Assembly: GCA_020796225.1 (NCBI GenBank)
Contig: CM036756.1
Span: 57,504,616-57,568,615 of the forward strand
DNA from: Arion vulgaris
Lineage: Eukaryota > Mollusca > Gastropoda > Stylommatophora > Arionidae
Reading direction: 5' to 3'
Length of the DNA stretch: 64,000 nt
The notes under the pieces are model-generated. The model searched no databases, was not told the DNA's origin, and worked only from the letters and a program-made list of their open reading frames with translations. This document shows, one piece after another, positions 25,975-38,302 of this stretch; positions within the stretch are counted from its first letter, which is position 1; every line of letters begins with the position of its first letter. The position numbers and the translations under genes were made by a program.

Positions 25975-28900
25975 TAATATATATATATATACGAGGAAGT
26001 CAATAAGTAAGCCACAAATGGCTGTAGAAAAATAACTAAACATGATAACAACTTGAAACCAGTTTATTGTTATACATACATTGTCCTTTATTTCTCAACA
26101 TAATTTCCACCAACATTGGTGCACTTATCCCATCGGTTTATCAATCCTCCACAACCGGCTGCATAGAACTGGGGGCTCTGTTTTCTAAACCACGTTTTCA
26201 CTTCACATTCAACTTTGGCATCATTCGCGAAATGTCTTCCGCCAAGGTGGGTTTTCGTGGACCAAAAGGTCGAAATCGTTAGGGGCTAAGTTGGGACTGC
26301 AAGATGGATGTTCCAGAACTTCCAACCTTAGTTGGTTAATTTTCTTCTGAGTTAATCGAGCGTATGTATGTGGTCTTCAAGAAGCACTTGAACTCTAGTC
26401 AGCAGCCCTGGACGTTTTTTTCGAATTGCATCATGACGCATCAATAGAACTTCACATTACGATTCAGAAAGTACGATTCAGAATTCACATTGTCACCTTT
26501 CTTCTTGAAATTGGTTAAAAACACCCCTTGACAATCCCAGAACATCGTCAGCATAACCTTCCCTGCTGATGGCGTATCCTTGAATTTTTGGACACAAGGC
26601 GAAGAAGGATGTTTCCACTGTATTGAAGCACGCTTTGATTCGGGCTGGTAGTGATGCACCCATGATTCATCACCAGTAACAATCCTGTTCAGCATGTCTT
26701 CTTCATCTTCGTATCGACAGAGATGATGCAAGGACAGGCCAAATCGGTTCATTTTGTGTTCCTCCTTCAATTGTCTGGGTACCCACAATGAACCCACTTT
26801 CTTAAATTTCAATCGATCATGCATTATGCTGTATGCTGAACCATATGAGCACCCTATTGCAGATGCTACAGAGTCTATCGCTACTCACCTGTCACTTCTA
26901 ATCTTCTCCACACGCTGAACGGATGCTTCTGCTGCAATCTCAACAGGACAATCTGATCGGATTTCATCAACAATTTTAGAGTGTCCTTGAGAAAAGTTAT
27001 CTATCCCGCTATGCACTGCTTTACGGGACAAACATTTATCAATATAAACAGGAAGCATTTCCTTATGAATGTCCTTTGCAGACAGTCATTTTGCCCACAA
27101 AAAATCGCATAACAGCACGTTGCTCTTTGGTTGTACCCTCTGTAAGTACAGTCGCCATTTTATTTATGCTCTGCGCATGAGATACCTAGTGCCACCTGAC
27201 GAACGGGAATATAGAGTTCGATGTTGCTGTCACCTAATGACACCTTTAGAAAACACCAACTACATTTACCTACCATCCCACAGAACGTTGTGGCTTCTTA
27301 TTACTTCCTCGTATATATTTTTATATATATATATAACATACAGAGCAAATGAAAGCACATATTTATGTTTAAATTGCATTTTTTTTGGTAGCCACAGAGC
27401 AGCATGCCTAATATTATCGTATGGATGATTAGCAATGAGAAGAGAATTGCGTACTACAGCTTTCCAGCAAACGAATTATTGTATTCTGAGAATGATGAGA
27501 TGAAAGGAAAGAACTGTGGCAAGATTGTGTCAGTTGCCTTGAAGGTTAGTAAAAGCTACAAACTGAATAACTGGTAAGAAGAGTTAGTAAAGTCTTTTTT
27601 TTTGCAATAGTAATATTTAAATGAGAGCTGCAGTAGCATAGTTGTTAGTGAACTCGCTTCTTAGGTGTGTGGTCTGTGTTCAATTCTCCAGTGGGCATAT
27701 ATTATTGATATGAGGGAAGACTGCAGTAAAACTATGTAGCAATTGCGAAATACATAAAAACAAATTACTGTGGTTTTACAAAATACAAAAACAGTAACAA
27801 CACACAGCAAAGTTTCAACCAGAAGGCCTTTAACAAGCAAAGGATACAAGAAAAGTGAAGAATTTATTCATAGATTGTTATTTTGGAGCCGTTAGAAACT
27901 TATTGTTTGATTCTACATGTTGTGTGCTGTGTGTGAAGTGAAATTCTTCATTTCTCTTGTATCCTTTGCTTGATAAAGGTCTTTTGGTAGAAACATTGCT
28001 GTGTATTGTTATTGTTTTTGTATTTTGTAAAACTACAATACTTTGTTTTTATGTGTTTCGCCACAGTGGGCATGGAATATTTTTAAGAATAACATGTAAT
28101 TTTTAAAAAAACGCACAGGAAAGAAAAGGCGGTCAGTGTAGTGTTGACCACATAACCCACCATGTGCCAACAGTAAACAAATATGGGCTTAACATGGTGC
28201 AATGATGCACATGTCCAATTCAGATCCAGTGTCTACCTTTTATCCCTTTGCATTTCCTCCTGGTTGTTGAGCAGTTTTTGGCTGCTGATTTTGTTTGTCA
28301 AAATATTTTAAGAAATTGAACCATCACATTATTATTATGGTTTGCAAATGAACAAAAGGTAATGCAAACAAATAATAGGTTAAAACTTTATTAACAAATT
28401 CAGAGAGGAGCATGGTCATAGTTGTTTGAAACTGCCACCATACCATTCACACTTAAACCCAATAGAACAATAGGCAAAAACTAGAAAGACAAATGAAAAC
28501 TGTTGCACAAACAAAAATATACAAAGATTTCAGTGCTAAATATAAGGACCATGTCTTAAAAGAGAAAGAGGACTTTTGGAGAACGGATGTCTTGCTTTTT
28601 TGTTCAACCCAGAGCAGTCATCATTCTTCTAGACTCATCTGACTCTGAATAAGATGAGAAATAAACCATGCATTTCAACAAGTATTGCATAGTTCCAGCA
28701 CCAATTGAAAGGAATCCCTTAAAAAATGCAATCAGGAACTTAAAGGATGTGGCCCTTATTCAAACTCCTGACATTCTGAATGTAAGACAAATGGTATGAC
28801 CACCTCATCACATAGATCACGTCATGAATGTGTTTTTAATAAACACATAAGCCATTAATTTGTATAATGTTTCTCTTTCTTGCGTTCCGGCCTAGACTGA

Positions 28901-31900
28901 TGGACCAACTTTTATCATGAATTTTACCGTGGTTTTAAGGGACTCTGTTCCTCCGTCAGCTTCTTGCGAAGCTCTGTGTTATGGGGCCATGTTTTTTTCT
29001 TATACCTGCTAACCGTTGACAGTCTTGCAGAACGTGTTCTACCGTCATGTCCGCCTTTTGCAGGGCACAGGCTAGTTGTGCCAATCTTAAATTTGTGGAA
29101 CATGTGGCTCGGAGCTTGTTGTGTCCGGGACGGAGGCGAGTATGGCAACTTGTTCACTACGAGACAGACCATAGTATCCGTCAGGGTTGGTATACTGAGG
29201 ATGGTCTTTTGTCCACTTGTTTCTATAGTGCGAGCCGATGGTTGTTTTGGCTTCCTCATAACTGATCTCGAGATCAGTCTGAGGTAGTCGCCGCCTTCTT
29301 TGGCTAGTTTGTCGGCTGCTTCATTTCCCCTTACGTTACAGTGTGATGGTATCCACTGAATGACAGTACGTTTGAGTGAGCGCGTTAGTTCATCGAGGGC
29401 CGTTTTCAGCTCTGTTTTGCAAACACTTTTGAGTGCCGTGATGACCGATAGAGCATCGGTGAATATCACGACTTTGTTGCGAGAGGTGCCTCTTCTCTAT
29501 AGGATCATTTCGGCCGCAGCTTTTATTGCTTCAGCCTCTGCTCGGTAGTTATTCGAGTATTTGCCTGTAGCAATCGCTTTGTGACCGTCACTTTCTTTGG
29601 GAGTTTAAGCACTATTCCTTCGCCATCGCTGATTGCGTTTTGACCGATCCATTAGTGTACACCGTGCCCACTCTTTTTCAGGGTACTCGGATTCTATGTA
29701 CTCTTCTGTGGCCACTTTTCTTTAGAAGTTTTTTTGCTCCCCTTTATTCAGTATGCCTGGGATTGATTCCCTTAGTTCTGGCATTCTGGTTTTCCACTGG
29801 GCAATTGTCAGTTGCCAGGATTGGTTTGGCTTTGCATTTTGATAGGACTGGATGATCTGCGGTCAGTGATTTGGAGATTTTTGCGAAGCTAGATCTCTGT
29901 ATCCTGCTCCTTCCGAATTCAAACATTCTTCCATGCATTGGGTGGGAATCGAGCCATTTTAGTTTTTCCGCTAGTACTAATACTTTTCTGTCCTTTCGAT
30001 CTGTCATTGGTTGGATGTCGGTGATTGTTTCCATCGCCTTGATAGGCGTGGACTTCATGGCTCCGGTGATGATACGCATGGCACGATTCTGGTTATTGCT
30101 CACTTTGGCAAATTGCTTGTTGGATGCATTGCTCCAGGCTGCTATACCGTACTCTAGGACTGGCCGCACTCTGCCAGAGTAGAGTGTTTTGAGCACTCTG
30201 GCGTTTGCTCCCACGTGGAGCCTGCGAGTTTACGCATCATTGTGAGCCTGTGTCTCGCTTTTGTCGTAGCATTTTCAATTTGAGAGCATCAAGTCAGTTT
30301 ATGGTCGAGTGTGACTCTGAGGTACGTTGGGGTCTTGTTTTCTGGGAGATCTTGGCCATTGACTTTAAGTTGAATTTTGTGAACCTGGTTGTTCTGCGAG
30401 AACACAGTGTAAGTGGTTTTAGACGCATTTATGCTCATATTCCACTTTCTGGTCCACACTTCCAGGTTATTTAACGTAACTTGTAGTCGATTTGTTGCTG
30501 TGGGCATTGACTTTTCCCTCGCCCATATTGCCAGGTCGTCGGTGTACATGGCAGAGTGCACTGGCTCTGGTAGGCATGTTGTGATGTCATTGACAAAAAT
30601 TAGGAAAAGAGTTGGTGAGAGCACTCCTCCTTGGGGACCCCTTGCTCTAGTGTGGCTTTCATACTTGTGTACCCCTGAATCTGAACCCTTGCTGTTCTGT
30701 TCCCTAGGTATCTATCAAGCCAATTGTACATTCTTCCCTTTATGCCGAGGGTGAGGAGTTTCAGCCTTAGTCCTTCCTTCCAGACTGTGTCAAATGCCTT
30801 CTCCATATCTACCAAAACTGCAAGTGTCTGTTTCTTTTCTTGGAAACCATCCTCGATTTCCTTGGCGATATAGGTCACTTGATCTTCTGTAGATCGGTAT
30901 CTCCGAAAGCCTCCCTGTTGTACCACGAGAAGCCCTTTGCTTTCCAAGTGCCAAGATAGCCGTTGGAGACATCTTCTTAGAGACATTGATTAACTATGGG
31001 TCTGAGAGAGATTTATAGTACCTAAAGTTCTGCCATAAATGAAATATCCTAACCTGAACAGCTTCGTGATGACTGTACTAGCCATACGGCCATTAGATTC
31101 CTCATGCTCTCGTCTGACCTGTCCTGCACCACCCTAAAGAGCGGTACTACAGGCAGTAATGGTAGTTTTTTTTATAGGTCTGCGAAGAGTGCTATGAAGT
31201 GTGTTGAAAACCCATAACCAATAATTTGGTGCAGTTAGTAACTTTTTTTCTTGATAGTATCCAATTGTCAACGAGAAGAAACGAAAACTAGTGCTGCCAG
31301 CTGTACTTTCATTGAAGTTGTGGTTGAGTCTGCAGGTTGAATCATCAGCTTGGTACCATTTGCAAGATGGAGAGCAGATAGTGTGTGCAGAGACTGTAAG
31401 TATATCTGGTCAACCATTTTTTCTGCAGTCTTTATTTTGTTTGCTGTGCTTGAACTGTCTTTAATAAAGCACATTTGTGTGATACAGTTTTATGTGTTAA
31501 GTTTAGTGCAGTAGTTTTTGCAATGCAAACCAATGTATATGCATGTTCCCAGCATTTCTTTGATTATATGTAGACTATTCCTATGTTATAAAGTGTGACT
31601 CATTGACTTATTCCTCTCTGCTCCTCATGGTGCATAAGACCTCAACAGTTGTTCACCACTTTTCCTGGTCTCTGGCTGTTTTCCTTATGACTTCCCAGGA
31701 TAGTCCAGCATTCTTCAGCTCTTCAAGAAGACTTTTTCTTCAGGTGTGTTTACAACATCCCATTTTCAGTTTTCCTTGTTGGTTCCACTCAAGTGCTTGT
31801 CTAATGACACTTGACTGTGTCTCAGTTCAGTTATCAGTTATCTGAACTGAGACAGTCAAGTTTCACTAAACAAGCACCTCCACAGGGTATGCCAACCCAC

Positions 31901-34900
31901 CACCAATATCTCTTCTTAACCTGGGTCATCATGGTTCTTTTCCTGTTCTTATCCACAGGATTGTGTTTGCAACTCTGTCATACCATCTCAGTCTGAGAAT
32001 ATGGCAAAGACATCCATTGGCAAAGGTCTTAATTTTATTTGTAGTTAAATTGGCGACTCTCCACTCTTTTTACAAAGTGTGCAAAACGTTAATTTTCAAC
32101 TTTCCTTGGGGAAATAGAAGATGTGTGAATGTATTTCATAGAGCACTGTTTGGAATTGCTTGTCTAGTATCCAGTTTTGCATAGTTACAACTAATATAAA
32201 AATGATCTCTCTGTTCATGTGCCAGCTTTAATTTGTACATATAAAATAAAAAGTTGAACAAAATTGTGTTTGGGCACAGGATTTGTGAGCCTGTTCACAG
32301 CTAGCAACATGCATGATGAAATTCAAATTAACAATTGAGAAAATCATGTGGAAAAAATTGTTTTAGTTAGAATCAAATTCATAAACTATGCTGTTTCTCT
32401 TTATTCTGATTTTATTTTTTAATTCAAGCGTTTCCAGTCAATATCAAGTACAATGCTGCAGGAAACTAAAATAATATATTACAGAATCATATAGGGACAA
32501 TATATGAAGTGGCCTCCCACAATGGCGAGGTAAGGAGGAGAAAATGACGATGGGTCAGAATACCCTGCAGAAGTCCCAGATGAGTGTCACCAGTCAAGCA
32601 CTTGAGTAGAACCTGCAGTGTAACAGAAAAATGGACACCCTAAACAGACCTGGAGAAAGTCTTCTTGAGAAACTGAGAGGCGCTGGACTATCCTGGAAAG
32701 TGATAAATAAAACTGCCAGAAACCAAGAAAAGGGGAGGGTGACTGTTGAGACCCTTTTCTTCACAAAGAACAGAGAGGAATAAGTATATGAAGTGGCCAA
32801 AACTGTCATAGACATTCTTAGTAATTCTTAGAAATAAGTCCATCCAGGTAATATTTTTTTTAAATGTTCATCATCTGCTCTCAAGATGAGACTAGATCAT
32901 ACTTTTATGGCTATGCAAAGGATACAGGTCAATTCTGTTAACCAATAACTTACTGACAGGGAACTGTGGGATAGAGCGGGACAACAGCAAGTGGAACAAG
33001 AGATAAGAGACAGAAGGTGGTGATGGAAAGGACACACATTGAGGAGACCCCCCTCCCGTCCCGAACAGCATCATCAGACTCTGATGAAACCCCCAGGATA
33101 ACAGTAAGGGAAGACCAAATAACACCTGGAGACGGGAGTTGGAGGCAGAATACAGGAAAATTAGGAGAGAGGGAAGACATCTGGAAAAGATGGCCTTGGA
33201 TAAGAGGGCTTGGAAGGCCTTGGTTGCGGACCTATACTTCCCTAAGGACGACGGGTGAAGAAGAAGAAGAATAACTGATGAGATAAATAACATAAGGTCT
33301 ACATCTATTTAACTTTGAATTTTCAGTACGAGAATCAAACAAAAATGATTAGCACATGGACCAGTTCTGGTACACCATGGTCGGACATTTCTGGGGAGGT
33401 GAGCTAAAACATTGTATTTCCAATTTACAGTAATTGCAATAATTACTTTAAATTTTCAAACACAACTTGTAAACAAGAACATACTAAGAATACCAGATGA
33501 TGTTAAAATATTTTACAATGTATTATTTTGATGCAAAAAGAATCAAGACATATCTTTGATTACATAGAAATTATAGACACCTGAAAGAATGAATGATGGA
33601 AATTAATATTATTATTATAAGTGGGTCTCTATGAAGAAGTGGTTAATATGTTTGCCAGGCGTTCTGAAGGTTGTAGGTTCAAATCTGGACAGAGTGACGT
33701 GCAATTTTTTCAGGAGATCCCTAGGATTGTTGCTAGAGCTATGGAATTTGTGTTTTGGCAAGCCTCTCGGCAAGTGGTGTGTTATTTTAGCTGTGAGGGA
33801 CGAAGACATATGGGGAAACACGGTACAATGAAGTAAATCTTTCACTTTTTGACTCTTTATTTTAAGAAAGACTTCACAATGTAGTGAGAAATCAGATTTG
33901 GATTTGGCAAACCAAGTAGTCCAAAAAAGACTGGTAACCTGGGCAGATGACACTCAACATCCCGGAGGGAAGGCTGTCTAAGGGTAGCTACCCTAAATGG
34001 GATTTATGGGGAAATCTGGTACATTGGTCTAAGCGACGATCACGAGAGAAAGAGAGAAATTTGGATTTTTTAACAAATGCACAGGACAAGTTTATTGCAA
34101 AGCAGAATATAGTTTATAGAATTATAATAACTTAGGAATGCTAACCCGAAACAAATGCTTGCAGAAAACGGATGCACCAGGCCGTAAGGCGCATAACATG
34201 GTGCAACGACTCCTCACAATGAGGAATGGGATAATGGATTCTACGGCCGCCAATCTGCCTCGGAGATTTAGCCACACAGTAAGAATGTCAGACCCACCAT
34301 CACGAGGGGGGCAAAACTTATTGCTGGAAGAGGTCGGCACAAATGGGGAAGCAGAAATCATAGGAATTATATCCTACAGAACTGCCCCCAGTGTGCAGAC
34401 TTAGAAGAAAGAGGTGGCTGATAATCTGAGGCAGACGACTGCCTTTATTAGAGAATCCGAAATCCCAATCTAGTGAGAATGCAGAAGAAGAAGAAAAATT
34501 ATAATAACTAATTGAAAGTAATATTCTCTTTACTGTGTGGAAGATTCATCTCAGGTCATACAAATCAGACTATCATTTTACTTGCAGATTCCGCTAAACA
34601 AAGAAGATTTTATACTATCACGTGGATGGCAGTGGGATGGAGATTGGTACATAAGCCAAGAAACTGGGTACGATATTACTGAACTGCTTTAGTTAAAACC
34701 TGACTACACCACATAACTCTTATCTGTAGTGTGCTGTATCATGCACAGCTACAACAAAGGTTACATTGCCTCATTGGCTATTAAACCAGGTGAGGGTAGA
34801 CGATGGGTCTCACACCATTGGTAAGCTAGGCCCTGTTTACCTATGCATGTGAAGACTGGATTCAACAGACTTTGTGGATGAGGTAACCAGCTGGCTAAAA

Positions 34901-37900
34901 GACTAGAATGTGAATCACAGCAGCACGGTGTGGACTGCATGCGAGGCACGTAGAAAGCCCTGGTCATCCCCTGCATCTGGTACTATCTCCAGTAGTCTCG
35001 TTTTGCCCCTGGATACAGATGGTACTGGACGATAGAGTAAGGTTGACGAATAGCGCAACTTTTCCTCATTTAAATTCAAATAAAGCACAAGCTAGTTTCA
35101 GACAACACATGCTGGAATCCCTTGCAAGATCATCAAATGTAACAACACAAGAGAAACTCGCATAGCTGAGAATCGTCGTACTGTTGAGGCGCAGGCAAAG
35201 TAAGCTGTGCAAAAAGACAGAACATACAACACCCACATGTCCAACCTTGATCCTGTATGCCCCAGCTGTGGTAGGGGATTGTGTTCCAGAATTGGACTCT
35301 ATAGACACCTCATCACATACCAGAGAGGTGCAACAACATATATCTGAGGCTGTTGTCAAGACAGTGAATATTCACTTATGCCAGCCGTGTGCTGGTTTTA
35401 CAGTTCAGACAGTAGAGATTGTAGATCTCACAATATTCTGGATTGAAGATCTTGGAGTGCTGTCTTATTTCTAAGTAATGAAAATACTTATGTTTGACCC
35501 GTGGCAACATAATATTGTGAGACATGGACCATTGACAAAGCGGCAGAGATCATTAATGCCTTTGAATGCAAATGCTACAGAAGAGTAATTGGAGTATCAT
35601 GGACAGAGAAAAGAACAAATGCTTTTGTTCTGCAACAGCTTGATATTAAGGAGAGTCGGCGATTAAAGAGCATAACATCACGGAAAATTAAATATTTCTG
35701 ACACATCAAACAACAAGAGTGCCTAGAGAAGATAATTTTAGGGTGAATGGTGTCTGGAAGAAGAATGAGAGGACGAAATGAGAGAAGAATAGAAGGTGAT
35801 GAGTGCAAGATATCATTGACGATCTGAGAATGAATGCTGCTGATATCGGTCAAATTGCACAGAACAGAGTTTTCAGGACTGCTGTCATGGGAGCCAAGTT
35901 CCGGAAGGGACAAGCACTCGATGATGATGATGATGAATGAAAATAGATTTTAACTGAAAGAAAGATGTTTATCTGTTTTATGGTATACATGAAAATCGTG
36001 GCATATCCTTTACAGGACGTAGCCATCAACTACAGTAAATGATCGTTGATTTTCTAAGCACCACTTATACGTTCAGTAGTTTGCCATTGCTTTCTGAACA
36101 TGTTTCTATTTTTACCTTTTGTAAAAATCCCATGAAAAATTTCCAAATTTGCCACCATGGGGTGTGAACCAGGTAAGATTGGGTTTATGATTGAGCTCAC
36201 TACCGCTTGAGCTACAGACGCTCACTTTGGTATACATATTTGTAACAAATCTTTCCAAGAGAACATTTCTGACAAAGATGTTTGTTATGTTACGTGATTG
36301 ATGTCATGGCACATTGGGCATTCCCATGCGTGCTCTGTCCTCCGCTGCAGCAGCCATCTTAAAGTCCATTTGCTCACCATACCCATGAGAAGTTGATTAG
36401 TACACCTTTTCTCCTGTCTACCTTGTCTACCTGACAAAAAGTATAATTTCATTTGGTCTATTTTACATTCCCCACTTGACTACCTCAGTCAGGCCTATTG
36501 TTTTTGAATGCATTCTTGAAGAGCACATTGAAATGTGTGTACTTTGTTTAATTTTAGCATGCTGCTTGACAAAAATCCAAGTAACACTTCAGACATGGTA
36601 GAAATCTATGAGTGCTTATCTCGTACTGTGCCAGGTGAATGTTGGACACTCTCATCAAAGCCTTGGACAGACATGGTGGGTTATTTGATTTGCTAATTTG
36701 TTCTTATTGAATGTTGCTTTTCCTAATTAAAAGACGGTCTTCTTCTTTTCTTCTTCTCTCGTACACCCGCTGTTAATTTGGGCGGAAAGTCATGACGCCT
36801 GGTATTGTGCTTCTGAATAATTTTGCCTGAGACCTATATTACCCTTTTACAGGCAACCCTCAACCATATGGACAGCCTTTCCGACTTCTGAGTTACTTGA
36901 AGCTCAGATCCTTCAAGAGTGATCATGCAGGTGACCTGTTTTCCTTGTAACTTTTTCTAGGACAGAGTTAGTTTAGTGAAGGCAGAACAGATGACTTCTC
37001 TATCGGCTTTCCTGCCTTTGGTGAGGTCGTTCCATACGCATCGTAAGGTAACCACTCTTTAATGATCTTTTAGTGCCGTAAATTTGGGCTTAGATCTACG
37101 CCAAAGAGCATTTGCTTACATGCGCTGACTGGGTGAGGTCGCTCGGGTAAAGACCAGTGCGACCTCGCCCCTTCGTGGGCTAGTCACAGAAAGTATCACC
37201 TTTTTTGTATTGCTTTGTCAAACGAACGATCATATGCTGATGGTATGCTTAGCCTTTATGTGATCTGAGGCATGGTGTTTGGACGTCATCTGTGTAGGAT
37301 GATCGGCGCCCAAAAAGTATTGCCTTTAGCCAATGTTTGGGTTTGTACCATTCAAGCCTTTGCATTATCTGCCTTACTTTTCTATCCACAGTGAGTTTAT
37401 TCTGCAAAAAAAGACTGTCTAAAGGATCTCAAGATGAAGGACTGACATCATTCCACCTGGTTTTACCCCATGTAGCTTGGTCCCTACAGAGAGTATTGCA
37501 CATAGCAGGAACTCTGTATATCCTGCAACAATCCTAGGGATACCTGCAAAAAACATATGGTCTTTTTCATCTTTACAGACGGTCAATTAGCAAGTGTTCT
37601 ACTGTGACAACTTTTGAGTTTGCGCTAATCTCTTTTTCCTTTTGACAAATCTCTTTTTTAAAAGATTCTGCACCGCTACGTATTGTAGTTTTCCACATAA
37701 TGCTGTCATCAGCTAGTTTTTTCCATTTGTTGAGACCAATAGAAACGTTCTTCATTGTGGTCTTGCAGACATCCTTATATCTGAGCTGTGGTCTGCCTTG
37801 GAGCCTCTCCACTTCTGAAAGTTCACAGAACAAAACTTATTGTGGTCTGGGGCTTTATATAGATAGGTAAATAGATAGATTAATAGATTAAGTAGATAAG

Positions 37901-38268
37901 TAAATAGACAACTGGTAGCCAGACAGACAGCCACATGCTGATAACACAAAATTGTTGTAATAAAATGTCTCTATTATAAGTAACAATAAACTGTGCTGTT
38001 GGAAAGGCCATCAAATATTCATACCGAATGTTATGGTAGTTACAACACTTACACCTTAAGAAGAAATGATCAAAGAATACCAAAACAAGTACCAAAGTGG
38101 GAGACAAAGGGTTCCAGAAAGAGAGGGCACTTTTGGGAAACCATGAAACGAACTTTACTGAAAAAGGCAAGTAATATTTGACTCATTTCCATGTAAGAGA
38201 TTGAGCAAGTTGCCCAGTATGGAGAAATTACTTGCAGGTTCTATATAACCTATGACGGTAAGAGAGGA

Positions 38269-38302
<34 letters not shown>

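Larger units (their letters stand above)
28870..30990 (-). mobile_element. Jockey-like LINE, 5'-truncated, RT and RNase H
   Basis: Reverse strand order: 30986-30600 RT ([34 protein letters not shown]); 30624-30289 RT with the YTDD catalytic box; 30214-29744 post-RT ([19 protein letters not shown]); 29469-28924 RNase H ([28 protein letters not shown]) and a C-terminal Cys motif. It is less AT-rich than its surroundings and has few frame breaks (near 30610, 30250, 29600), so it is fairly young. The endonuclease part is missing. Confidence 0.92.

Noticed and set aside
25855..26043. Reading frame with IYIYIY repeats
   Set aside because: Translation of the (TA)n tract next to the mariner.
29640..30474. 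+ strand reading frames opposite the Jockey-like LINE
   Set aside because: They are shadows of the reverse-strand RT and post-RT frames and show no family motif.
37060..37190. Compact non-AT-rich segment as an RNA gene
   Set aside because: No B box, no clover-leaf and no second copy; not enough to call.
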